DNA of 34,147 nt from Priapulus caudatus (Eukaryota > Priapulida > Priapulimorpha > Priapulimorphida > Priapulidae): contig NW_014577611.1 of the NCBI RefSeq assembly GCF_000485595.1, forward strand, positions 108,239 through 142,385, given 5' to 3'. A model generated the notes under the pieces. The model was not told the origin of the DNA, searched no databases, and worked only from the letters and a program-made list of their open reading frames with translations. Shown here piece after piece: positions 21,163 through 31,288 of the stretch. The translations under genes were made by a program, and so were the position numbers. Numbering within the stretch: the stretch's first letter is position 1; every line of letters begins with the position of its first letter.

Positions 21163-23646
21163 ATGAAGGTCGATAAAAAGACGATTCATGAATTCGGTGT
21201 ACTGCCGAAGAACACCAAACTGCACACATACACTAGCCAGGAGAGCACGTCGTCTGTGTCATCTGATATCTCCACGTCGGTGAATCCCAGCAGAACAATT
21301 GGTGTCATCGCTCCTGTGTTGGAGGACGTTAGAGGAGAGCAAGGTACTAATTATATAAACATATACATGGACTGTGGACATACATATACCCTATTATGTT
21401 GTGTTATAAGCCTATATATATACATGCGTTTCATGATAAATTATTATATGTCACGATGTCACGATGTCACGATCATCGATTATACTCGATCATCGGTTGA
21501 ACAGTGGCTCGAACCAAGCGCCTAGTGATGTCACGATCATCGATTATACTCGATCATCGGTTGAACAGTGGCTCGAACCAAGCGCTTGGTTATCAAAATC
21601 CATAATCGATTTCATCGGGGAATTTCTTTCTTTTTTCTTTTTTTTTAAACTTGAACAAGAAAACTTGGAAAAGGGATGAGAATCAGAGATATCATTGCTA
21701 CTATACAAGTTATCCTTTATTAACATACATGTATTATACACACAGTAGTAAACAGTGCAAAAACAAACAGTAAAACAGGCCTTACAAGCCACATACCATG
21801 CACACAGCGCTACATGCGAACGACGTTATCCAGCGCAGGATTCAACACCCTGAGTAACCGGATTGTAACCGATCATCGGTTACTTGGGTCCAACGCATTG
21901 ATCATTCACGAAATTACAACGCATTGACAACACTATACTATATAACAGTCTAGAACATTCACATAAAATTGGTAAATATATTAATGATATTGGTGATTGC
22001 ATGGTCAATATCGGGTAATTGTGTATGGTTCTTTATTAGTATGGTTTTGTACGTTTTTATTCTTATAGGCCTTTGTAAAGTTTTAATGGTTGGATGCGGA
22101 ACCACTCTGGACAGCATCATTGATGAAGCTAACAAGAGGTTTAGAGGCTCACATCAGATTACTGCTGCCTCAACTGATGTACGTTTCTGTGTTTATGAAC
22201 CTAGCTCTTGAACCTATATATATGTCAGTGGACATGTATATATATAGTATATACTTGATATAATTTATGTATAATACAATTGTTACTACAACAGTGAACT
22301 TTTATTTATAATGTAGTTATAATAAAGTATTTTTCTTGTTTGATTTATGCTATCCAGAAGGAATTTAGACCGGTAAGTTAGTGAGTTTCACTAAACCTGC
22401 ATGCTTGAAAAATTAGGTGCAATAATCTCAGTTGACACTCTTTACTTAATTGTCTCTAGGACACATACAGATATGTACCTCTGTTAGTATTGGGCAGTCT
22501 ACTTCACCTGTAACCTATATTCACATACAGTACGACTGCATCCTGGCAGCAGATGAATACGACTGTTTTGTCATCCACTGGGATCCAGAAGAGTTTGAGG
22601 AGGAGCTCATTGAAATTACAGAAAACATTTGTGATGGAAAACTTGACGTCATAGTCTGCTGTGAACCTGATGTCAGAACTCTGAAGCGATGCCTTCACTG
22701 TCTAAGACAGGTAACTATATTTGACAGTTGTGCTCCACTTCCATCGTGGGAATTAGTTATGCTACTAAAGTACGAGTCAGAGAATAAGTACAAGTTGTTG
22801 AAATTTGATTGCTTTGAAAAACTTGGTTATAACTCTTTTTGGAATGTGATTTTTCTTTTGGAAATTCACTGGTGCTGATTGGGTCTATGATTGTCTCTCT
22901 GGGTACTGCCGGACACTGCGGCTGCTGTTGTCAATAACAACAATCAATAATTTCAACTATCAACAATCAATAATTTCAACTATCAACAATCAACGACTAA
23001 TAATGTCAGCAACAATAACAGCAGTTAGTAGCAACATTAGTAGCAGCAACAACAACAGCAGTTAGTAGCAACATTAGTAGCAGCAACAACAACAGCAGTT
23101 AGTAGCAACATTAGTAGCAGCAACAACAACAGCAGCCGCAGTGTCCGGCAGTACCCAGGGAGACATAAGGCGCGTTCATACACAAGAAAAACCGCGCTGC
23201 TCAGCCCGCTAATAGCGGAGATAATAGTGAGCTAATTGTGTCGTTGTTCACACAGGCGAATATCTCGCTAATCGCCGCGGTGCAAATATCACGCCACGGT
23301 TCAAATAAGGGCGCTGATTCCAAATTAGCGCAGTCTGAAGTGGTCTTTGGAGCGCGATTTAGTGAGCTAATTGCGTTCACACTTGTAAAAAGCTCAGTTT
23401 TTCGAGCGGGCTGCAAAAACCGGGTTTTGCAGCCCGCTAATTCGCGCCAGTGTGAACGCACCTATAGACCTTAAATGAGTTTCACTTGTCAGTTGTTACG
23501 TTCGGTGCTTGTGTAACGTTGACACTAGAATTGCAGTGTATATCTTGCAGGGAGGTACATTAGTCACCACACAGGATGCCAATGATAAAGAAAATGTAAA
23601 GGCGCTGGCTAGGAGAAAGAAGCAGACAATCATCAAAGACCTGTAG
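21163..23646 (+). CDS. Six-exon gene; MDR (quinone reductase-like) NAD(P)-binding Rossmann-type protein
   Basis: Modelled exons: 21,162-21,343 (ATG at 21,163, one base into the exon after TCTCTATCTCTTGTAG), 22,069-22,178, 22,358-22,372, 22,460-22,474, 22,531-22,710 and 23,551-23,646 (TAG). All joins keep frame (phase 1, then 0,0,0,0), giving 198 codons. Exon 1 encodes a Ser/Thr-rich segment (GVLPKNTKLHTYTSQES). Exon 2 has KVLMVGCGTTLDSI, like a glycine-rich nucleotide loop. Exon 5 has AADEYDCFVIHW, EEFEEELIEIT, LDVIVCCEP and LKRCLHCLRQ. The last exon starts GGTLVTT. This order (loop, GAD-like motif, [F]EEEL, DVxxD-like strand, CLxxLxxGGxLVT) matches the cofactor half of medium-chain dehydrogenases. 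There is no GroES-like catalytic half, and the glycine motif is imperfect, so activity is doubtful. The two 15-nt exons are the weakest part. A 5' UTR exon must lie upstream. The intron before the last exon contains two MITE-like elements. Confidence 0.68.
21463..21590. repeat. Two-copy 64-bp direct repeat in intron 1
   Basis: 21,463-21,526 and 21,527-21,590 share GATGTCACGATCATCGATTA, TACTCGATCATCGGTTGAAC and AGTGGCTCGAACCAAGCGC. Copy 2 ends in the perfect palindrome AACCAAGCGCTTGGTT (21,576-21,591). The GATCATCGGTT motif recurs at 21,873-21,883 inside the hairpin GTAACCGATCATCGGTTAC. The repeats give spurious open frames (SSVEQWLEPSA twice). A GGTTCGAGCC stretch on the minus strand resembles a Pol III B box, but no A box was seen. 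Confidence 0.75.
22892..23165. mobile_element. MITE-like element with 40-bp terminal inverted repeats, in the last intron
   Basis: 22,892-22,931 (TGTCTCTCTGGGTACTGCCG, GACACTGCGGCTGCTGTTGT) and 23,126-23,165 are reverse complements with one mismatch. The body is entirely tandem repeats: AACAATCAATAATTTCAACT (22,938-22,990) and then three copies of a 37-bp unit (GCAGTTAGTAGCAACATTAG..) from 23,021. The element lies between coding exons 5 and 6 of the Rossmann-type gene. Its tip, CCGGCAGTACCC.GGG.GACATA, also occurs at about 34-53 and 11,618-11,640, so these may be one family. Confidence 0.75.
23166..23465. mobile_element. Second MITE-like element, directly adjacent
   Basis: The left end AAGGCGCGTTCATACAC and right end GTGTGAACGCACCTATAG form an imperfect ~17-18-bp terminal inverted repeat, with AGCCCGCTAAT also inverted internally (about 23,199-23,212 and 23,431-23,443). 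The body repeats AGTGAGCTAATTG..GTTCACAC (about 23,226-23,254 and 23,362-23,382). Ends reading GGTGCGTTCACAC are common among small DNA transposons. It starts where the previous element stops, so one may have inserted beside or into the other. Confidence 0.6.
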
Positions 23647-23689
23647 ACAAACCACGTATCGCATCCATAGATGCCATATGTGTGTGTGT

Positions 23690-23691
23690 AC

Positions 23692-23729
<38 letters not shown>

Positions 23730-23730
23730 T
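23690..23730. repeat. TA microsatellite
   Basis: ACATATATATAAATATATAT followed by pure TA repeats, just downstream of the stop codon at 23,646. It probably lies in the 3' UTR. Confidence 0.8.
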
Positions 23731-25680
23731 CGTGTGATTCCTTGATAACGGTGCCCTTTAGTTCCATTTAGCAGTCATTGCTTTAACTGCAGTGACTGTG
23801 CATTCCTGTAGCTAAAGGGATTGCTGAGCATAAGATGTTCAGGAAGCAGAATATACAGATGTGTAAATTGTAAAACGGAAAAGCCAGTGTCATGGCATTC
23901 TGTGTTATATAATGTATAATTCTTTATCTGTGGATCAGTTTTCTGAAAGAAGTGCAGTCAAACACATTTTGTAATATTTATTTTTACCAAACTTGCTTAA
24001 AATGCTGCCAGAAATCATGGAAACCAATGATCTCGATTTGTTGCAACGGAAAGACACACTACTAAGTCTGAAGCATTCGGTACGCGTGAGCACAGTAAGG
24101 TACGTGGTATTGCAGAAAGCAGAAAATGTGAAGAAAAAGGAAAGGTTACGTCTATATGAAAATGGTGCTAGAATAATTCCTTGAGTATTTGGAGAGTGCT
24201 GGATGCACGCTAACATTGTGCTGATATTGGAAACGATGACTTTAACACAAGCCTAAATCACGCTTAAAAGCGAGTTCACACGTTATCGTATGGTTATTTG
24301 AGCCTGTGTAACTATAGGTAGTTAAGTTATTGTCTGCAGCCACTCACTTCGTTGACTCTACTAATCGCTGTACTGGCATAACCTACCTATCGATTAACTT
24401 CATCTCTCAAAATCACCTCATGAATATGTTTCTTAAAACGGCATGTTCTCGCAGCAAAATGCATAGGTATACCTATTATGAGCTCGTCTATGTTGTAGAA
24501 ATTCATTACAACTCATTTGTATTGCTACTTTTATAACATTTCTCCAGCAAACCTACACAGTCTTACGAAACTAGTATTTCGAATGTTTACAGTGTTTACA
24601 CATCCAGGACACAGCCGAGCTGTTCGCAGTTTTCATCAACAGTTCTTTTCTATGATAAAACCAGTTATAATTTATTATTTGATGTTTGTTTAGTACAAAA
24701 TTTTGAAATTTGTTTAAATCATATGTTATCTACATTACTTATGCAATCAGCAAAGAAATATAGTGTTTTCTTTCCAGGAAGTATTTGCGCTAGCATTGGC
24801 CTACTGTTAGCAATCTCGGTCGCTTCGCTTGACAACAATTTATGTGTATCTATACGCTAAAAATTTTATCCGAGAAAGTTTTCAAAATGCTATACCTCGG
24901 GGCACATTTCTAGCTTAATGATCGAGAACATTTCGTGATGTTTTCATACTGCAAGTATGCTCACAGTAGTTGTATTTGGGCATTTTGTTGCAAGGATTGT
25001 CCACTTTAAAGCTTAGCGGTGTCCGACCTTATCGTAACCAACCACGTTTTTATCATAATAGGCTACATGCATCTAGTTTGCATAGCGCTTCCATTAGACA
25101 GAGATTCTATTAATTTGTAGCACTGAATTCTTGCATTTCTGTTATCATTTATTTTGATCTCGTATAAAGTATCTTTTGTAAATACCTGATAGGTTACTGA
25201 AAAATGTTTTCATCAATTCTTGTATAATATGAATGTAATAAAAGTTAGTTGTTGCTGTATAGTATATATAAACGTAAATCTTGGATTTTTCATTGTTTAC
25301 AAAGAGGGTCTCGTTTGCGCGGTTGCATACTTGCGGCTCTTCAGATAATAATTCTATGAGTGAAAATTAACAATGCAGACTAAAAAATCAATATTAAAGT
25401 TTTGAAGCATAGTGAACTGTATATACATTAACTATAATATAAGTCATTTTCATCACATGGAAAACTGGGAAATAGAGAACTTATTATCATTAAAGTAAAA
25501 TAGTATCAGTGAATATATTCTGCTCAATGATTTAGTATCGAGTTGTAGTATAGTATATTGCCATTATAAAGCCAGCTAGATGTCTACAGAGAGATGAACA
25601 ACGTATCAAGATGTCGCGGCATCATCAGGACTGAATAAAACAAAAATACTTTGTTTTTATTTACTTATGATACCATGTTA
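23731..25680 (+). other. Probable 3' UTR and intergenic DNA
   Basis: No further exon is supported. A 63-codon frame at 23,993-24,184 has no partner and weak context. AATAAA-type signals occur at about 25,237 and 25,626; either could end the Rossmann-type transcript, though earlier sites are possible. The DNA is AT-rich and lacks obvious inverted repeats. Confidence 0.4.
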
Positions 25681-25718
25681 GATGTTAACCCACCGGCAAT
25701 TATGGAAACATTTGCCGA

Positions 25719-25978
25719 CCCGGGAAGCGAAATTTTTTTTCCCACGAGAGTTCCGGACCCCAGCCAATCAGCGCACTCCATTCACTCGACTACCTCGAAG
25801 CAACAATGCAAAATTTATACAACCTAACCCTAACCCTAACCCTAAACCTAAACCTAACCCTAACCCTAACACTAACTATAATACAACCAGGTCCGTCTTA
25901 TATACGCACCATATATTACAAAACACTATCTGTGGTGGGTCCGGAACTCTCGTGGGAAAAAAAATTTCGCACCCGGGA
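25719..25978. mobile_element. Foldback element with a CCCTAA core
   Basis: 25,719-25,760 (CCCGGGAAGCGAAATTTTTT, TTCCCACGAGAGTTCCGGAC) pairs with 25,938-25,976 (GGTCCGGAACTCTCGTGGGA, AAAAAAATTTCGCACCCGGG), giving arms of about 40 bp with one or two differences. The interior holds CCAATCAGCGC and then a telomere-type tract at 25,824-25,875 (about eight CCCTAA-like units, some CCTAAA). No coding frame beyond the Asn/Pro-rich translation of the repeat. The minisatellite starts immediately to the right. Confidence 0.75.
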
Positions 25979-25981
25979 ACT

Positions 25982-26660
25982 GCGCCGGTGATTCCCCGTT
26001 CTACCGCGGTGATTCCCACTGAGATCAGTGGGTGATTCCCCGTTCTACCGCGGTGATTCCCCGTTCTACCGCGGTGATTCCCACTGAGATCCGTGGGTGA
26101 TTCCCCGTTCTACCGCGGTGATTCCCCGTTCTACCGCGGTGATTCCCCGTTCTACCGCGGTGATTCCCCGTTCTACCGCCGTGATTCCAAGTGAGATCAG
26201 TGGGTGATTCCCCGTTCTACCGCCGTGATTCCAAGTGAGATCAGTGGGTGATTCCCCGTTCTACCGCTATGATTCCCCGTTCTACCGCGGTGATTCCAAG
26301 TGAGATCAGTGGATGATTCCCCGTTCTACCGCGGTGATTCCAAGTGAGATCAGTGTGTGATTCCCCGTTCTACCGCGGCGATTCGCCGTTCTACCGCGGT
26401 GATTCCAAGTGAGATCAGTGGATGATTCCCCGTTCTACCGCTGTGATTCCCCGTTCTACCGCGGTGATTCCAAGTGAGATCAGTGGGTGATTCCCCGTTC
26501 TACCGCGGCTATTCCCCGTTCTAACGATGTGATTCCCCGTTCTACCGCGCGGTGATTCCCACTGAGATCAGTGGGTGATTCCCTGTTCTGCTGCGGTGAT
26601 TCCCACTGAGATCAGAGGGTGATTCCTTGTTCTACCGCGGTGACTCCCACTGAGATCACG
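25982..26660. repeat. Composite 21/23-bp minisatellite with a palindromic unit
   Basis: Two unit types alternate irregularly: GTGATTCCCCGTTCTACCGCG (21 bp, more than 15 copies) and GTGATTCCCACTGAGATCAGTGG (23 bp, about 10 copies). The second contains CCCACTGA-GA-TCAGTGGG, a perfect hairpin. Several copies read CCAAGTGAGATCAGTG, which breaks one arm. Copy order forms partial higher-order blocks. No open frame spans it. Confidence 0.85.
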
Positions 26661-27300
26661 AGTGGCAATTTTTTATGTATTTTTTTACTACAGTAGGCCT
26701 ATGTATAGTAAAAAAAAAGGGGTATAGTGGGTAGTATGGGGGGATGTGTGGCAAAAACGCCAATGTACAGATCGTTTGTATCTATTTGTACGTAATTCGG
26801 TCTCGTAATACCGCCCCTCGTACACCTTAAAACAACATTATTCACACAATTTGAACATGTTTGGCTCTAGAAAATTTGATTTGTTTAGTTTTCTAAAAAT
26901 ACACAGCAGCGGTCTATAACCAGTGACAGTGTATATCTGCATGGCCATCTGCAGCATATATATGATGTTTATGCCATTTATCTCTCCACTCTCCTGCTAC
27001 AAACCATAACGTGGCGCCATCAATCAGCATACAAATATTTGCTAAATAATATCAGTGAAAATGTTTAGTTTTCTCTTCAGACTAGTGAGCCTTCGGACTA
27101 TATAGTGAACCTTCGGACTGCTCTCGCTTCCCTCCCTTCCCCTCCCCCTCTCGCTCTCCCTCTCTCATTACCGGATTAACAATAGTAGCAAAAGTAACAT
27201 TTGCTCTAATGTAATAGATTTAGAGTAAGTTAAATTTGTGTTTTTGTGTTGCTGTTTTTTTAAGTTATGGCCCCTATAGAGAGTTCCGCGTTTTGTCATA
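26661..27300. other. Gene-free stretch
   Basis: A/G-rich and pyrimidine-rich runs (about 26,708-26,750 and 27,120-27,165) and a short direct repeat AGTGA(G/A)CCTTCGGACT (27,083 and 27,104). No exon could be supported. Confidence 0.4.
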
Positions 27301-27423
27301 TTACCTACAATGCAACGCCGCCGGTCATTTGGGTTCCAGATACCAGTTCAGGCATGGTATACATGCAAGTACATTGAGCAACGCACCTCTGCTCATTTTA
27401 TTCGCCTATTAAGCAAATCCATC

Positions 27424-27500
27424 ACAACGCCGCTCTCCTGCGGTGTTGATAACTGCAGCAATCGGTATCAGAAAGAGCCACACAGCTTTTTTTAGGCTGC
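27424..27500 (+). pseudogene. THAP-like zinc-finger fragment, frameshifted
   Basis: The + strand encodes LSCGVDNCSNRYQKEPHSFF followed, after a one-base shift in a T7 run (27,487-27,494), by RLPIGA. The pattern C-x4-C-x-NR..SFFRLP matches the start of THAP domains (C2CH DNA-binding fingers of P-element-type transposases and related proteins). The later Cys-x2-His and AVPTIF-type motifs are not found in frame. At ~26 residues this is a weak hit and may be a chance match. A decayed P-element/THAP relative is possible. Confidence 0.28.
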
Positions 27501-27589
27501 CTATAGGCGCTATAGCGTGATCACAACACAAGGTAAAGTGACGAGAGACCAGGCGGACCACAGACGTTTGGAGCATTTTCAATAAAAAC

Positions 27590-27705
27590 AGCAATGCTGA
27601 ATAAACACGAAATTTATTTACTACCAATGTTTCTCTACTCTCTTTCGCCTTGTATTGCTGATAATTACCTGTAAATGCCGGTCAAATGCTCCTCTGCAAC
27701 ACACA
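27590..27705. repeat. Relative of the interior of the 10.69-11.02 kb element
   Basis: AATAAACACGAAATTTATTT, ACCAATGTTTCTCTACTCTC, TTTCGCCTTGTATT and GTCAAATGCTCCTCTGCAAC match 10,727-10,850 in order. The right inverted repeat is not present, so the copy is truncated. Confidence 0.65.
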
Positions 27706-27749
27706 GGTACACCGCACGCCGCTACACATTTACACTTATATACATGCAT

Positions 27750-28305
27750 ATATCGCCGGCATCCAGTAGGCAGCTGTTTGAGTGGGGTGGTGATTTTTCT
27801 TGCACGTGCAGCATACTCTACATAAAATAGCACCAAGGCAACATGTGAACAGAATTCACTAAGCCCGGCTTTACAATTACAGTGTGCTGACATGATGCCT
27901 GTCCCATATTCTCTCATAATGACCCATGCACGGATAGAGAGATGGTATAATCACTAATCAGAGACTGCATGGGAGTGCATAACACGTGCTCGGATAACGT
28001 AGATGGGACTCTCACTGTTCACATGATAGATGTAGACTGGTACACCACTAACCCAACCGCAGAACAGTCGATCGTATAGGCATCCAGGCTTTTGTAGTTC
28101 TGAAAGTCTTGAAAGTATAAAATGGACTCGGCTGGAATGTTAGGTAGTTCACGAGATCCAAATAGGTGTGTGATGGGAACACATTGTGGTCCTCACTCCA
28201 TTCGGCATTGTCTAGTTTGTACCGGTCTCGATTCCCAATGCACGCAATTTTCTCGAGATAGCGTGCTTTGGCTACGTTGTCTAGTGAATCAAAGTACTTA
28301 TCCAT
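27750..28305 (-). pseudogene. SWIM zinc-finger protein, frameshifted remnant
   Basis: Read on the minus strand. The N-terminal block from 28,305 is MDKYFDSLDNVAKARYLEKI, then a FPSHTYLDLVNYL and FQPSPF segment. A shift near 28,110-28,125 leads to DFQNYKSLDAY, another near 28,060-28,080 to FCGWVSGVPVY and IYVIRARVMHS, then a stop near 27,955. A further frame (27,945 down) gives IRAWVIMREYGTGIMSAHCN, then CKAGLSEFCSHVALVLFYVE. The C-x-C-x(7)-C-x-H at 27,881-27,843 is a complete SWIM finger. The block order (YLxxxPSP, YKSLDAY, GWV, then SAHCxCxAGL..CSH) is that of large invertebrate proteins that pair SWIM with a YqaJ-like nuclease domain; no YqaJ part is seen here. At least two shifts and one stop make it a pseudogene unless there are sequence errors. 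The SWIM finger itself is intact. Confidence 0.7.
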
Positions 28306-28419
28306 ACTACGTACACTACAGACAGTCGACAAACGTGCATACACTACTCACTAGCTATTATAAAAAGCTGCGTTGGATAGCTAGAGTAGGATGCAGTAAA
28401 ATTTCTGAACTGATGTAAA

Positions 28420-29465
28420 CAAACTCAAGTCTATGAACATGTGTTGCGTGCAATCTTCCCATCTGCTCAATCTACGAATCTGCCGACTGTGTGCAACTGT
28501 GCATGGCATGCAGCCTCATTGAACTCTAGCAATTAACACAACCCACGGTGATAACCTGCCTGCGACACCCTGACCCTGTACCCGCGCCCATTAATTAACC
28601 GGGTCTGCACAATCATCTCGCGCGCTAGCACACCAAAACCAGCTGATAAACCTGTCTGCAAAATCGGGATACACTTACTGCTTATATCTATTGCAATAAT
28701 AACACTATAGCCAATGTAAACTGGGTTGATTGTGCAGATAGTCATATTATACGCAACACATGTTCGCTCTGTTTGGAACCGAAATGGCCGACGGCACAGG
28801 TTTGTAGGTAATATTGCTATTTTTAGTGCAAAACGCGGAACACTCTATACTAGACAACCCCTGCTTATATAGGAAGCAATTTACTCTAGCTAGTTCCTGA
28901 TACTGACAATGACAATGGCAGTGGGGGATTTCCGTCTCTCCACACAAATACGCAGTGCGCACACACGTGCGTATACATCAACGACGCACGTACGTACGCA
29001 CGCAGGCCGGCACAGACATTTGTATGGGTGCATGTATGTCTTTGTATGTGTGTCTGCGTCGCTGAGTGCTTGCGTCAGTGTCTTTAAAATGTTTATTAGG
29101 AACAATTTTTCAGAAGTCACAAAAATCCGTTTCCTCAACAAATTTATGTTTTAGCCTGGCCAGAATTAAGTCATGGCGTAACATAAGTATGTCATCTAAC
29201 ACGCACAATTCACAGATAATATCAGCAGCTATTCACCTATTGACAATATTTGTGATTATTACCTGCTCATTGTTTGTATATAGGTCAACATTTATATTTA
29301 CATGAATAGAGGCGTATTTAATGCGGGGTGGCAGGTGTGCACGAAATTCGTTACGATGCATGCTATTGGCGACAAACGACGCCTCCCTGTGGAGTTCGCT
29401 ATCTGAAAATAGATATCACATTGCTTAACAGAGAACGGTACATAATCTCATCGCATTCAAGTCTG
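28420..29465. other. Gene-free stretch
   Basis: A minus-strand frame at 28,533-28,660 preceded by an acceptor-like CCCGATTTTGCAG has no recognisable domain. An alternating CA/CG stretch lies at 28,955-29,010. Nothing else could be supported. Confidence 0.4.
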
Positions 29466-29477
29466 TGTGTGCATATA

Positions 29478-29488
29478 GTATATATCTA

Positions 29489-29587
<99 letters not shown>

Positions 29588-29657
29588 CCCTCAACACTCT
29601 CGATCTTTATTTATTTATTTATTTATTTCTCTCTCTCTCTCACACACACACACGCGC
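29478..29657. repeat. Compound microsatellite TATC / TC / TTTA / CA
   Basis: (TATC)n at 29,487-29,540, (TC)n at 29,540-29,590, TTTATTTATTTATTTATTT near 29,608-29,627 and CACACACACAC at 29,641-29,652. The Tyr/Leu/Ile/Ser open frames across it are repeat products. Confidence 0.9.
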
Positions 29658-29659
29658 GC

Positions 29660-30870
29660 ACTCGTGCAATGACCCCGTCATGACACACTCGATCGCACGC
29701 GTTCGACGGCGGGATATGGTGAGGGTGGTGGGTATATCACTGGTGGACACGGCGCACGTACGCTGTTATGTATATTTGCAGCGACGACTGTATACGAGAA
29801 CGAATACATCCTAATTTTCGCTGTAGGCGTGCTTGAATGTATATAGATACGCAAGATTTTATGGAAACAGCGACTAGGTGAAAAACTTCACTAGGCTCGA
29901 AATGCGTTGCAACATGATGACGAAACCATAGTATATATAACAACAAAGAGAGGGTCGGTGCCGTTAGTCACCAAATGCACTTTTTCTGCCCACACCGCTA
30001 ACATTCGCGGAGCACGCCGCAATCACGTGCACAGACGAAATTACGCGGTGAATCAAGACTTCCAACTCACATGCACTTGAAACTGCTATCTATATAACAG
30101 TGAAGTTTTCATCGCAATCCAGAGAGCTGACGAGCACACGCCATAGGCTACACACATATGCAGTAACAGGGAAGACTTCGTTCCCGCCGTCGAATTGTAT
30201 GAACTGCACGACGCGTCAGCGAGTAGCTCAGACTCGGCATCACTCGCGATATTCAAGTGAATCAGAAAGATAGATTTTCTCGTTTCAAGCGATACGTGGA
30301 TAATTCTCGTTGCATATCCCACTGCAAGGTAATTACGCACTTGGTTTACATAACGTCACTGTGTCGTGTGACGTTACAGTTACCGGTACTATAACTCTAT
30401 AAGACCGTAAGACGTGCCGTTTTTTAATTGTGTGAATTAAGGAATCGTATTACCGCCACTGCGTCAAGGATTTGTACCGTAAACTGTTGTGCGGGACACC
30501 GAATCAGGGGATGAGAATCTATAGCTACGGGTATAGGTATCGGCGCCGACGACCTATAGTATTGTATTGTAATCTATATCGCCGATAAATTATCTCTGAG
30601 AAAATGGCGCGGTTGCGCAATGCCGGTTGCACGGGGTCTCGGGAATTGATATTATAAAGTCTTCGTGGTTGCCAGGGCTTGAGACGAGGTAGTGCAGGCT
30701 GTGTATAGGCAGGCACCTCTAATGTAGCGCTATCCTAGAGCAGCGGATATGCTTCCGATTTGCTCCACGAAGCGAGCCGCTAGTCTCGCAGTATGATGGC
30801 CTAGCGGCTTTTAGTCTCAGACGTGAGCGTGAGTTGATCAACCTCGATCGGCACTCCGTCCGAGGCAACC
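29660..30870. other. Gene-free stretch with a CRE-like palindrome
   Basis: TAACGTCAC-TGTGTCGT-GTGACGTTA near 30,351-30,377 is an inverted repeat containing two TGACGT half-sites (CREB/ATF-like). A small hairpin GCCGCTAG/CTAGCGGC lies at about 30,776-30,809. Minus-strand frames at 30,086-30,340 and 30,719-30,976 have no recognisable features. Confidence 0.4.
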
Positions 30871-31099
30871 CGGCCCGGCAGCGAATTTGCGATTCCCAAA
30901 CCGTATAGCTTTGGAAGAAAAATTGAGCAACGTGATTGGCTAGAAAAATGTTAGGACACGCATTATTAGTCAACAAGCTAATATATTAAATTATAAGCTA
31001 ATATTATAAAGAAATATATTTAATTCAGAACAAAAACAAATGTTACAGAACAAATAAATGCAGAAACAAATAAAATACAAAGAAATACATAACGCAGAG

Positions 31100-31180
31100 G
31101 AAAATAAAAACACAATATGGCGTTCGAACGCGGTACCTTACGATCACGAAGCGAACGCTCTGGCGTTGACCCACTGAGGA
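31100..31180 (-). ncRNA. tRNA-like sequence (possible SINE head) with A and B boxes
   Basis: On the minus strand CCTCAGTGGGTCAACGCCAG resembles a D-arm/A box (31,160-31,178), AGAGCGTTCGCTTCGTGATC the anticodon region, and GCGTTCGAACGCC (31,119-31,131) the T-arm/B box. GTGTTTTTATTTT (31,099-31,111) is a Pol III terminator-like T run. The acceptor stem does not pair well and the anticodon stem is imperfect, so it is a tRNA-derived element or pseudogene rather than a working tRNA. Confidence 0.5.
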
Positions 31181-31210
31181 AGATACTAAATTCGTAGATA
31201 TAAAAATTAG

Positions 31211-31288
31211 TTAACCCTAACCCTAACCTTAACCCTAACCTTAACCATAACGCTAACCCGAATCCTAACCCTAACCCTAACCCTAATT
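31211..31288. repeat. CCCTAA telomere-type tract
   Basis: About a dozen CCCTAA units, several diverged (CCTTAA, CCATAACGCTAA), lie between the tRNA-like unit and the right arm of the foldback element. The divergence indicates an old interstitial tract, not a chromosome end. Confidence 0.85.

Noticed and set aside
21508-21585. Minus-strand GGTTCGAGCC stretches as tRNA or SINE B boxes
   Set aside because: No A box at the expected distance, no T-arm pairing and no terminator; they are part of a 64-bp direct repeat.
22450-22878. Single 142-codon exon covering the whole frame
   Set aside because: The conserved part is flanked by a good acceptor at 22,530 and a donor at 22,710. Residues outside those limits do not fit the dehydrogenase-like pattern, so only the middle was kept as exon 5.
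23021-23131. CAG/CAA-rich coding repeat (polyglutamine-like)
   Set aside because: The 37-bp period shifts frame and contains stops, and it lies inside the intronic inverted-repeat element.
25982-26660. CRISPR-like array because of regular short repeats
   Set aside because: The repeats are directly adjacent without unique spacers, and the genome is eukaryotic; this is a minisatellite.
29328-29683. Leu/Ser/Tyr/Ile-rich frames that look like membrane segments
   Set aside because: Direct translation of TATC, TC and TTTA microsatellites.
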